Positions 23,691 through 31,799 of a stretch of 64,000 nucleotides of DNA are shown here, one piece after another. The stretch's first letter is position 1, and each line of letters opens with the position of its first letter. The DNA comes from Novosphingobium pokkalii (GTDB taxonomy: Bacteria; Pseudomonadota; Alphaproteobacteria; Sphingomonadales; Sphingomonadaceae), in the NCBI RefSeq assembly GCF_014652855.1, contig NZ_BMZP01000001.1:389809-453808 (forward strand). Reading direction: 5' to 3'. The notes under the pieces were generated by a model. It made no database searches, was not told the DNA's origin, and worked only from the letters and a program-made list of their open reading frames with translations. The position numbers were made by a program, and so were the translations under genes.

Positions 23691-25789
23691 GCCGCGCCCT
23701 TCTTGCACTTGCCTTGGTCGCAGCCCCCTTCGCTGCGCGCGCGGCGGACGAAAACCTTGTCATCGTGTCGAACGGCGAGACCGTCGGCTCGCTCAAGATC
23801 CACACCCAGGGCAACCGCGTGGCCGTGGATTACCGCGTGGACGACAATGGCCGTGGCCCCAAGCATCACGAGGACTTGCAGCTCGATCCCACCGGCATTC
23901 CCACCAGTTGGACGATCAAAGGCACCTCGCTGATGGGCGGCACGGTGGATGAAAGCTATGCCTATGCGGGCCAGGTGGCGCGTTGGAAAAGCCAGGCGGA
24001 CGCCGGCAGCCAGGCCTCTGCCCGCCCGCCGCTCTACATCGCCAACGATGACAGCCCCTATGCCCTGGCGCTCTATGCCCGCGCGGCCATGGGGCGGCCT
24101 AACCATTGCCTGGCCGTGCTGCCCTCGGGCCGGGTCTGCGCGCAGGCGGTGCGCAAGTTCACGCTGGGCAGCGGCAAGGCGGCCCTGCCGGTCACCGCCT
24201 GGCGCATCACCGGGGTGCAGCTCAACCCCGGCTATGTCCTGCTCGATGGCGCGGGGCGGCTGGCGGGCGTGTTCGGCCCCGGCGCCGATGGCACCACGAT
24301 CCGCGCGGGCCATGAGGCGCAAGTGCCCATGCTGGGCAAGCTGGCGACCGAGCTGGAAACGGCGCGCGCCCTGGCGCTGCAACAGCAACTGGCGCACCGA
24401 TTTGCCACGCCGCTGCGCATCCGCAACGTGCACGTGTTCGATCCGGTCAGCGGCACCCGCTCTGCCCTGTCGGCCGTCGTGGTGATGCGCGACACGATCA
24501 CCCAGGTCTTGCCCGAAGACCCCGCTGCGCCCGATCCGGCCGACGAGACGGTGATCGATGGCCAGGGCGGCACGGTCTATCCGGGGCTGCATGACATGCA
24601 TTCGCATTCCAGCCTGCCTTCGGGCCTGCTCTATCTGGCCGCTGGGGTCACCGCCACGCGCGACATGGGCAACGACAATGCCTTCCTGCAAGACCTGATC
24701 ACCCGCGTCGATGCCGGGCAAGTGGCCTGGCCGCGCATCGTGCCCAATGGCTTCATTGAAGGGCGCAGCCCCTATTCGGCGCGCTTCGGCTTCATTCCCG
24801 CCAGCGTGGACGAAGCGCTCAAGGACGTGCGCTGGTACGCCACGCGCGGCTATGCCGAAATCAAGATCTACAACTCGATGAACCCCGATTGGGTGGCGCC
24901 CATCGCGGCAGAGGCGCATCGCCTCGGCCTCAAAGTGACCGGCCATGTCCCCGCCTTCGACACGCCCGACCGGGTGATTGCCGATGGCTATGATTCCATT
25001 GCCCACATCAACCAGTTGATGCTGGGCTGGATTCTCAAGCCAGGCGAAGACAGCCGCACGCCCCTGCGCCTGACGGCCATGGCCCGCGCGGGCAGCCTCG
25101 ATCTTGCCGCGCCCGCCGTGCAGCATACGGTGGGGCTGATGCAGCAGCATCATGTGGCGCTCGATACCACGGCTTCGATCCTCGAACAGTTGATGCTCAG
25201 CCGTGCCAGCCAAGTGCCGCCAGGGCAGGAGGATTTCCTCGGCCACATGCCGATCGGCTTCCAGCGCTACCGCAAGCGTTCGTTCGTCACCCTGCCCGAT
25301 GCCGCCACCGATGCTGCCTATCACAGCGGCTTTGCCAAAGTGCTGGAAACCATCGGCATGTTGCATCGCACCGGGATCGTGCTGCTGCCCGGCACCGACG
25401 AGGCGACCGGCTTTGCCGTCCAGCGCGAGTTGGAACTCTATGTGAAGGCAGGCCTGACCCCGGCGGAGGCGCTGCGCGCCGATACGCTGGATGCCGAGCG
25501 CTTTTTCGGGCGCGAGGGGCAACTGGGCACGATCGCGCGGGGCAAGCTCGCCGATCTGGTGCTGGTGCCGGGCAATCCGGTGGAAGACATTGCCGCGATC
25601 CGCCGCCCCCGCCTGGTGCTGCGCGGCGGGGTCGCCTATTTCCCCAGCGAGATCTACGCTGCGCTGGGCATTGCTCCATTCACCACGCCGCCGCCGCTCC
25701 ATCCCGCCAAGGAAAGCCTGGCCAGCCAGGATGCCGGGCTGACCGCCCGCTCCGCCTTTGGATATGAGATTGCCGACCATGCCGATTGA
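23687..25789 (+). CDS. Large exported amidohydrolase with unknown N-terminal domain
   Basis: A 700-residue exported protein. Residues 1-19 are a signal peptide; about 20-240 form a domain I do not recognise (DENLVIVSNGETVGSLKI start); the amidohydrolase barrel starts near 243 (LRIRNVHVFDP). Metal motifs are YPGLHDMHSHSSL (His305, His307), a lysine in AEIKIYNSMNP, KVTGHVPAF, IAHINQLML and LLPGTDEATGF, ending in KLADLVLVPGNP. Typical members have 400-460 residues, so the N-terminal extension is unusual. It is sandwiched between two S10 genes with 4- and 11-base overlaps, so a function on the same peptide or amide substrate is likely. Confidence 0.85.
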   Translation: MSRALLALALVAAPFAARAADENLVIVSNGETVGSLKIHTQGNRVAVDYRVDDNGRGPKHHEDLQLDPTGIPTSWTIKGTSLMGGTVDESYAYAGQVARWKSQADAGSQASARPPLYIANDDSPYALALYARAAMGRPNHCLAVLPSGRVCAQAVRKFTLGSGKAALPVTAWRITGVQLNPGYVLLDGAGRLAGVFGPGADGTTIRAGHEAQVPMLGKLATELETARALALQQQLAHRFATPLRIRNVHVFDPVSGTRSALSAVVVMRDTITQVLPEDPAAPDPADETVIDGQGGTVYPGLHDMHSHSSLPSGLLYLAAGVTATRDMGNDNAFLQDLITRVDAGQVAWPRIVPNGFIEGRSPYSARFGFIPASVDEALKDVRWYATRGYAEIKIYNSMNPDWVAPIAAEAHRLGLKVTGHVPAFDTPDRVIADGYDSIAHINQLMLGWILKPGEDSRTPLRLTAMARAGSLDLAAPAVQHTVGLMQQHHVALDTTASILEQLMLSRASQVPPGQEDFLGHMPIGFQRYRKRSFVTLPDAATDAAYHSGFAKVLETIGMLHRTGIVLLPGTDEATGFAVQRELELYVKAGLTPAEALRADTLDAERFFGREGQLGTIARGKLADLVLVPGNPVEDIAAIRRPRLVLRGGVAYFPSEIYAALGIAPFTTPPPLHPAKESLASQDAGLTARSAFGYEIADHAD

Positions 25790-27275
25790 TCGCCTGATCC
25801 TGGCTGCTGCCCTGGCGCTTGCCCCGCTGGCCGCCCCGCTGCCCGCGCAGGCGCAGGACACTGCGCCGCGCGCCTTCGTCACCAGGGGCCAGGGCACGTT
25901 CGGCACCACGCGCGTCGCCTATGAAGCGGCCGAAGAGGAATTCATCCTGCCCAGCCCCGATGGCAAGGCGGCGGCCAGCGTCTTTGCCACAAGCTATCTG
26001 AAAGCCGGCGGGAAGACCGCAAAACCCGATCCCACCCGGCCGGTGCTGTTCGTGTTCAACGGCGGCCCAGGTTCGGCCTCGCTCTGGTTGCACATGGGCC
26101 TCCTTGGCCCGCAGCGTATCGATTTCGACGATCCCGATCATCCGCAGACCACCGCTCCGTTTCACACCGTGGTCAATGCCGACAGCCCGCTCGACGTGGC
26201 AGACGTGGTGCTGATCGATCCGCCCGGCACCGGCTACAGCCGCATCCTGGCCGATGGCACCCCGGCGATGTTCTATGGGGTGGAGCAGGACGCGGTGGCC
26301 ACGGTGCAGGTGATGGAACAGTGGCTGGCCCGCCACGGCCGGATGAACGCGCCCAAATACATCCTCTCGGAAAGCTATGGCACGGTACGAGCAGCAGTGG
26401 TGGCGCGGCTGCTGGCCGGCGGCCCCACCCAGACCGGACAGATGGACGGCATCAGCCTGAACGGCGTGATCCTGCTGGGCCAGGCGATGGACATGGCTCA
26501 TGGCGGGGTGGGCGATGATCGCGGCTATCTCGGCATCCTGCCCAGCCTGGCGGCCACAGCGTGCCATTTCCACAAGGTGGCGCCAGACTGCACCCCGCAG
26601 GGCCAGGCCGATGCCGCGCAAGCCTTTGTCAATGACACCTACCTGGGCGCGCTCCATGCCGGCTCGCGTCTCGACCCCGCGCGCCGCGCTGCCGTGGCGC
26701 AAGCCATGGCGCGCCTCATCGGTGTTTCCGCCGAAACGATCCTGGCCAATGACTTGCGCCTGTCGGGCACGACCTTTGCCCGCCTGCTGCTTGCAGGCGA
26801 AGGGCGGCGCACCGGGCTTTACGATGCCCGCTTCACCCTGCCGCTGGCCGCCGCCGGGCCAGACCCGGTGGCCGATGACCCAGCCATGGCGCAATATGTG
26901 CCCGGCTTCGTCGCCGCCTGGGACGCCTATGCCCGCGATACGCTCAAGATCGACCTGCCCCAGCCCTACAAGGCGATTGCCTTTCGCGATGTGAACGGCG
27001 CGTGGGACTATGGTTCGTCCCCCGGCAACTATGCCACCGACCTTGCCACGGCGATGAACCGCAACCCGGCGTTGCGCGTGCTGGTAGGCACCGGGTTCTA
27101 TGACCTGGTCACCCCGCTGGGCACGGCGCGCGATACCATGGCCCATTCCGGTGCGCCGGCAGACCGCGTTGCCTTCCGCACCTATCCCGCCGGGCACATG
27201 GCCTATCTGGGCCGCGATGCACGGCAGGCGCTGGCCGCAGACTTGCGCGCCTTCATCACCGGCACGCTGCGATGA
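25779..27275 (+). CDS. Exported S10 serine carboxypeptidase
   Basis: A 498-residue S10 carboxypeptidase with a signal peptide (LILAAALALAPLAAPLPAQA). The oxyanion loop is the standard NGGPGSAS, the nucleophile Ser199 lies in ILSESYGTV (Ser in place of the usual first Gly), and GTGFYDLVTPLG and YPAGHMAYL carry the triad Asp and His. The start overlaps the end of the amidohydrolase gene by 11 bases; an ATG at 25764 is an alternative. The stop overlaps the permease start (ATGA). Second of three S10 genes in the island. Confidence 0.9.
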   Translation: MPIDRLILAAALALAPLAAPLPAQAQDTAPRAFVTRGQGTFGTTRVAYEAAEEEFILPSPDGKAAASVFATSYLKAGGKTAKPDPTRPVLFVFNGGPGSASLWLHMGLLGPQRIDFDDPDHPQTTAPFHTVVNADSPLDVADVVLIDPPGTGYSRILADGTPAMFYGVEQDAVATVQVMEQWLARHGRMNAPKYILSESYGTVRAAVVARLLAGGPTQTGQMDGISLNGVILLGQAMDMAHGGVGDDRGYLGILPSLAATACHFHKVAPDCTPQGQADAAQAFVNDTYLGALHAGSRLDPARRAAVAQAMARLIGVSAETILANDLRLSGTTFARLLLAGEGRRTGLYDARFTLPLAAAGPDPVADDPAMAQYVPGFVAAWDAYARDTLKIDLPQPYKAIAFRDVNGAWDYGSSPGNYATDLATAMNRNPALRVLVGTGFYDLVTPLGTARDTMAHSGAPADRVAFRTYPAGHMAYLGRDARQALAADLRAFITGTLR

Positions 27276-28576
27276 GCGCGTCGGAAACGCCGAGTGAGCT
27301 CGGCAAATCGGTTGGCCTGATCGGTGTCGTCACGTTCGGCGCGGGCACCGCGATCGGGGTGTCGATCTTCACGATCCTGGGGCCGACGGCGCAAGTGGCC
27401 GGGGCGGGCCTGTTGCCGGCGATCGGCCTGGCCGCCCTGCCGATGCTGATCTTTGCCCTGGCCTATGCCTATCTCGGGTCTGCCCTGCCGGTTTCGGGCG
27501 CATCGTATGAATGGCCGCGCCGCTTCATCCATCCGGCGGTGGGCTTTCTCATCGCCTGGATGCGCATCGTGGCCAACGTGGGCGCCATGGCGATCCTGAG
27601 CCAGGTGCTGGTCGGCTATCTCGGCATGGTCGTGCCACTGCCGCCGCTGCCGGCGATGGCGGCGCTGATCACGCTGGTCTTCGCGCTCAACTATCGCGGC
27701 GTCGCGCTTGCGGCCAAGGCGCAGACCGCGCTCATGGCCCTGCTTCTGGTGGTGCTGGCGCTGCTGGTCACGCTGGGCCTACCGCATCTGCGCGTGGCCA
27801 CGATGGGGGCTCCGCTCTCGGTGCCGCTGCCCCATGTGCTTGCCGCCGTGCCGCTGATGATCAGCCTGTTCCTGGGCATCGAAAGCGCAGTGGAAATCGG
27901 GGAGGAAGTGCGCAACCCCGCGCGCACCATGCCCTTGGGCATTGCCCTGGCGATTGCGCTGACGGCGCTGGTCTATGGCACCGTGGCAGCGACAGCACTG
28001 GGCCTGGTCGGCCCGGCCGGATTGGCAGCCAGCAAGGCGCCGCTGCTCGATGCCGCGCGCGTGGCAATGGGCAGCCCGGCCGCCACGATCCTGATCGTGG
28101 GCGCCGCCACCCTCTCCATCGTCAAGTCGATGAACGCGCTGGCGCTGACCTTTTCACGCAGCCTCTTTGCCATGGGCCGCAGCGGCGCCCTGCCTACCGC
28201 GCTTGGCCGGGTCCACCCGCGCTTTGCCACGCCGCATGTGGCCGTGCTGCTGGCCTGGGCCTGCGCCATGGCCGGCATGCTCCTGCCGCAAAGCCTGGTG
28301 TTCCTGCTGCTCGCCGTCAATCTGCCGACCATGCTGAAATATGCCGCTTGTTCGTGGTCGGCAACGGTGGTTGCCCGCCATTACCCCGAAATCCACGCCC
28401 GTGCGGCACTGGGCATGACGCCTGCTACGGTCACGCTCGTCGGCCTGGCGGGCGTGGTGGCGGCGCTGGCCATTGCCGCCTTTGGCGTCGAAGCCGATCC
28501 GCGCCCCTATCTTCTGGTGGGCGGCTGGCTCGTCGTGGGGTTGGCCTGGTGGTTCGCGTTCGCGCGCAAGAGCTGA
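27272..28576 (+). CDS. APC-family amino acid permease
   Basis: A 434-residue inner-membrane transporter of the amino acid-polyamine-organocation group with about twelve helices. TFGAGTAIGVSIFTILGPTA near the N-terminus is the unwound first helix with the substrate-binding GxG pattern; SLFLGIESAVEIGEEVRNPA is the conserved segment after helix 6. Its ATG overlaps the stop of the S10 gene. As last gene of the peptidase run it probably imports the amino acids freed in the periplasm. Its 3' end overlaps the convergent S10 gene by 70 bases. Confidence 0.9.
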   Translation: MSASETPSELGKSVGLIGVVTFGAGTAIGVSIFTILGPTAQVAGAGLLPAIGLAALPMLIFALAYAYLGSALPVSGASYEWPRRFIHPAVGFLIAWMRIVANVGAMAILSQVLVGYLGMVVPLPPLPAMAALITLVFALNYRGVALAAKAQTALMALLLVVLALLVTLGLPHLRVATMGAPLSVPLPHVLAAVPLMISLFLGIESAVEIGEEVRNPARTMPLGIALAIALTALVYGTVAATALGLVGPAGLAASKAPLLDAARVAMGSPAATILIVGAATLSIVKSMNALALTFSRSLFAMGRSGALPTALGRVHPRFATPHVAVLLAWACAMAGMLLPQSLVFLLLAVNLPTMLKYAACSWSATVVARHYPEIHARAALGMTPATVTLVGLAGVVAALAIAAFGVEADPRPYLLVGGWLVVGLAWWFAFARKS

Positions 28577-30006
28577 TCGATGATGGCGCGCATCGCCCGG
28601 CGGCCCGGCGCATCGGCAAAGACCGAATGCCCTGCCGGCAGCGCCACCAGCCGCGCCCGCGATGGCGGCAGCCAAGCATGGCGCAGCGCATCGCGCGTGG
28701 CCATCAGTGGCACGGCCATGTCGTAATACCCACCCACCAGCGTCACCTCCAGAGCGGGATGATCGACCATGGCCTGGGCTAGGTTGCCGAGCAGATCGGG
28801 CAGGCGATCGGCCTCATCCCCGCCTGCCCCCTCCACACGCGGCCAGCGCCACTGGAAATTGACGTCCAGCGTCAGCGCAACATAGTCGCGCGCGGTCTGC
28901 ACGCCCAGTTCGCGGCGCAGGTAATCGCCCAGCGCGGCAGACACGATCACATTGCTCGCGCCCAGCCCCAGCGCGGGATCGCTGGCCGCCGATGGTCGCC
29001 CGGCCACCGGCGCCGGGCGCGGCGCGGCCACGCGACTGTCGAGCCGGCCCACCACCTTGCCCTGATCAGCCAGCAACGCGGCGCGAAACATCTCCACGTC
29101 AACCCGCAAGCGCGCAGCGCGGATCGTCGCCGGGGGCAGGCCGATCAGCCGCGCCATCTGCGCCGCCACGCGGGCCTGCTCTGCCGGGGCCAGGGCGCTG
29201 CCGGCCAGCAAGGCGCGGGCATAGGGACCGGCGGCAAAGGCTGCCGCGCGCGCTTCCACTTGTGCCGGGGGCAGGCCCGCAAGCGCGCCCCTGCCGTGGG
29301 CCGCAGCGGCCACAGCCGTGGCCGGCAGTGCCTCGACCAGCTCGCTGTCCCCTTGCGGCCCGATCACCAGCGCGGGAGAGAGCAGGACCAGGCCGGCCAG
29401 GTTCACCTGCTTGAGCAAGGGCAGCATCGCCGCCGCACGGGTGCCGCCATAGCTTTCCCCCACCACGATCACCGGCGCATGGGCGCGGGCATGCGCGGCC
29501 AGCCAGCCGGTGATCGCCTGGGCCATGGCCCGCGCATCGCCCGCCACGCTCCAAAACGGGGCACCGCCACTGGGCGTGAGCGGGCGGCTGAACCCCGTGC
29601 CCACGGGATCGACGAACACCAGGTCGGCACGATCGAGCGGGGTCTCGACGTTGTCCACCAGGCCGGTGGCGTCGCGTCGGCGCGGCCCCATGGCCTCGAT
29701 ATGCAACGGAGAAGACGAAGCCCCCGGCCCACCGTTGAAGGCAAAGATCACCGGCCGCGCCGCATCGGCCGTGCCGCTGCGCAGATAGGCGATCGTGGAC
29801 ATCGTCGCCGCCGGCTGCCCATCCGCGCCGCTCAGCACCTGCTGCTCGAACACGGCGTCATAGTCCAGCCGCCCGGCGGGTGTGGCCATGGCATGGTGGC
29901 TGGTCGCCGGGGCAATCGGGCCATCTTGCGCCGGCTCAGGCGCCAAAGGCGGTGCCGCAGCCAGCAGCAGCGGCGCCAGCGCGAGGGCAGATCGGTTCAC
30001 CGGCAT
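28507..30006 (-). CDS. Exported S10 serine carboxypeptidase
   Basis: Third S10 enzyme of the island, 499 residues, with a signal-like N-terminus (SALALAPLLLAAAPPLA). The oxyanion loop is NGGPGASSS (from Asn91), the nucleophile Ser185 in VVGESYGGT, and VGGYYDMAVPLM and LPAGHSVFAD hold the remaining triad residues. The ATG at 30006 overlaps the end of the M61-like gene by ten bases. The C-terminal 23 residues are encoded in the 70 bases that overlap the permease gene on the other strand; the domain itself ends about where the overlap begins. Confidence 0.88.
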   Translation of the reverse strand: MPVNRSALALAPLLLAAAPPLAPEPAQDGPIAPATSHHAMATPAGRLDYDAVFEQQVLSGADGQPAATMSTIAYLRSGTADAARPVIFAFNGGPGASSSPLHIEAMGPRRRDATGLVDNVETPLDRADLVFVDPVGTGFSRPLTPSGGAPFWSVAGDARAMAQAITGWLAAHARAHAPVIVVGESYGGTRAAAMLPLLKQVNLAGLVLLSPALVIGPQGDSELVEALPATAVAAAAHGRGALAGLPPAQVEARAAAFAAGPYARALLAGSALAPAEQARVAAQMARLIGLPPATIRAARLRVDVEMFRAALLADQGKVVGRLDSRVAAPRPAPVAGRPSAASDPALGLGASNVIVSAALGDYLRRELGVQTARDYVALTLDVNFQWRWPRVEGAGGDEADRLPDLLGNLAQAMVDHPALEVTLVGGYYDMAVPLMATRDALRHAWLPPSRARLVALPAGHSVFADAPGRRAMRAIIDQLLRANANHQANPTTSQPPTRR

Positions 30007-31514
30007 GCCCCAACAGGTGAAGCGGCCCGTTGCCACTGCCAGCCATTCACATGCCCATGGGGCGTGTCCCACTGCGCCGCCACGCGGGCAAAGCAGGGGC
30101 CGAAAGTGTCTGGCAGAGGATCGAGCGTGTCCGTGCCGTCGAGGATCAGGCGCTTGAACCGGTCGCGTTCCCCCTCGTCGCCCAGTTCGCGCACGATCGC
30201 CGCCAGCCAAGCCTCGGTATCAAACCGCACGCCCTGCTCGCGCGACAGGAACAGCGGGAACAGCACGCTCTCCAGATTGCGCCGGCCATGGCTGTGGGCG
30301 CGGATGCGCGCGTCAAGATCATGGAAATACATCGCCGCGCGGTAATAGACGATGTGGCGCACTTCTTCATCGCCAAAGCCGATCTTGACGACGTCGGCCG
30401 CGGCCATGTTGCGCGCCTTGCTGGTGAAATAGCGCCGCGCCAGGCGGTTGACCGCTTCGAGATAGGCATCGCCGCTTTCAAACCCGCCGCGCCATTGCAG
30501 ATCGTCTTCGTAATAGGTGGTCAGCCCTTCGGAAAACCAACTGGAAATGCCGCTGGGCGCCTCGATCTGGCCAGTCCACTGGTGGATCATCTCGTGAAAG
30601 AACAGGGAACTGGGCATTTCGCCCTGCTCACCCGGCGCCAGCGGCCCGCGCGAGAGCATGAACGACTGGTCCAGCGCCGTGCCGCCGCCATAGGGCGCCG
30701 CATCGCGGAACTGCACGAAGATGCGATAGGCGCGCTGGCTTTTCATATGGGGAAAATAGCCTTGCAGATAGCGGTGCGCCGCCCCGGCCCGCGCCAGCGC
30801 GGTGGGGACGTCGAACACCGGCTTACCCAGCCAGGTCCCGGCAAAGCCATCGCGCGTGCCGGTCGCTGGCCAGTGGCCCAGCGGCCCGGCCATGAACCAG
30901 CTATCGGCCAGCGCCTGCGCGCCACCGGGCACCACCACGTCACCGGCGCCATAGGAGATTGCCGCGCTGGCGCCCTTGGCCATGGCTGAAAGATCCCAGT
31001 GCAAGCGGGCGGGCAGCGCGTCGCGGTTTTCCGGCAGCAGCAGGAACCCGCCACCCGACGCCGCCAGGCCCCCGCCCACCGCGCGCAGGCCAAAGGCCGG
31101 CCCGCCGGGTCCACCCGCCTGCATCACCGTGGCGCGATAGCGGATCGCCACTTGCCCGTGCACCGCGCGGGTGGCGCGCCAGTGCCGATACCACGGGAAC
31201 CCGCCTTTGACCGGCGGATCCTCGCTCACGGCCAAGGGCACCGCCCCCTGCGCGTCGCTCACGGCCAGGCCGCTGAGCCGGTCCGCCACGCCCGGCGCAC
31301 CGGGATAGACCACCGGCGCTGCCAGCAGGAGCGTGCCATCGGCGGGCGCGGGCAAGCCCATCGCCACGGCGACCCCTGCCACCGCGCCATCGGCCATGTC
31401 GGGCCGCAGCGTGACGACAAGCTGGTCTGCCTGACGCGGCGCTGCGCCCATTGTCAGGATGGCGGCCAGCGGCAGGCAGGCACGAATGGAAGGCAAGGAT
31501 TGAAACTGGGGCAT
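29997..31514 (-). CDS. Exported M61-like zinc metallopeptidase
   Basis: A 505-residue exported peptidase with a signal peptide (PLAAILTMGAA). The zinc site is HEMIH (307-311) in FFHEMIHQWTG, with the third ligand Glu329 in SSWFSEGLTTYYED; this is a closer match to M61 glycyl aminopeptidases than the paralogue at 20410. ALADSWFMAGPLGHWPATG is shared in outline with that paralogue, and both end in a WQWQR...C tail. ATG 31514 begins the signal; the longer frame is not signal-like. It is coupled to the S10 gene behind it, so the M61-S10 pair of the plus strand is repeated here on the minus strand. Confidence 0.85.
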   Translation of the reverse strand: MPQFQSLPSIRACLPLAAILTMGAAPRQADQLVVTLRPDMADGAVAGVAVAMGLPAPADGTLLLAAPVVYPGAPGVADRLSGLAVSDAQGAVPLAVSEDPPVKGGFPWYRHWRATRAVHGQVAIRYRATVMQAGGPGGPAFGLRAVGGGLAASGGGFLLLPENRDALPARLHWDLSAMAKGASAAISYGAGDVVVPGGAQALADSWFMAGPLGHWPATGTRDGFAGTWLGKPVFDVPTALARAGAAHRYLQGYFPHMKSQRAYRIFVQFRDAAPYGGGTALDQSFMLSRGPLAPGEQGEMPSSLFFHEMIHQWTGQIEAPSGISSWFSEGLTTYYEDDLQWRGGFESGDAYLEAVNRLARRYFTSKARNMAAADVVKIGFGDEEVRHIVYYRAAMYFHDLDARIRAHSHGRRNLESVLFPLFLSREQGVRFDTEAWLAAIVRELGDEGERDRFKRLILDGTDTLDPLPDTFGPCFARVAAQWDTPHGHVNGWQWQRAASPVGACR

Positions 31515-31799
31515 CGCGGCGCTCGCTGTGGTGATGCCACACAGCGTAACGCAGGCGGCCCGGGCAGTCCGTGTCTTTCGCGCGCCGCCGATGACCGTGG
31601 GGGGCATAGATTATGCGGCAAGCGCCAGCGATAAAGACGAATCGCGCCCGGCACCACGGCACGGCTCACACCCCGCCGGGCCGCTTTCACGCATAAAAAT
31701 GACCCCCGGTGACCGGCGCCGCGCCATATCCAAATAAAAATTCCCGCTTCGCTGTGGTGTTCTTGCCGACAACGAACCAACCAGAACATGGGGGCATGC
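31515..31799. promoter_or_regulatory. Divergent promoter region, peptidase pair / receptor
   Basis: 285 bases between the divergent M61-like and receptor genes, AT-rich towards the receptor (ATAAAAATG, CCAAATAAAAATTCC). The nonamer GCTGTGGTG occurs near both ends (31525-31533 and 31751-31759) in the same orientation. I cannot define -35/-10 boxes with confidence. Confidence 0.4.

Noticed and set aside
23666..25909. 747-residue minus-strand frame
   Set aside because: Antisense of the large amidohydrolase; His/Arg/Gln-rich, no recognisable domain.
31525..31759. Two GCTGTGGTG nonamers as regulatory repeats
   Set aside because: Only nine bases, GC-rich and far apart; too weak to list as an operator pair.
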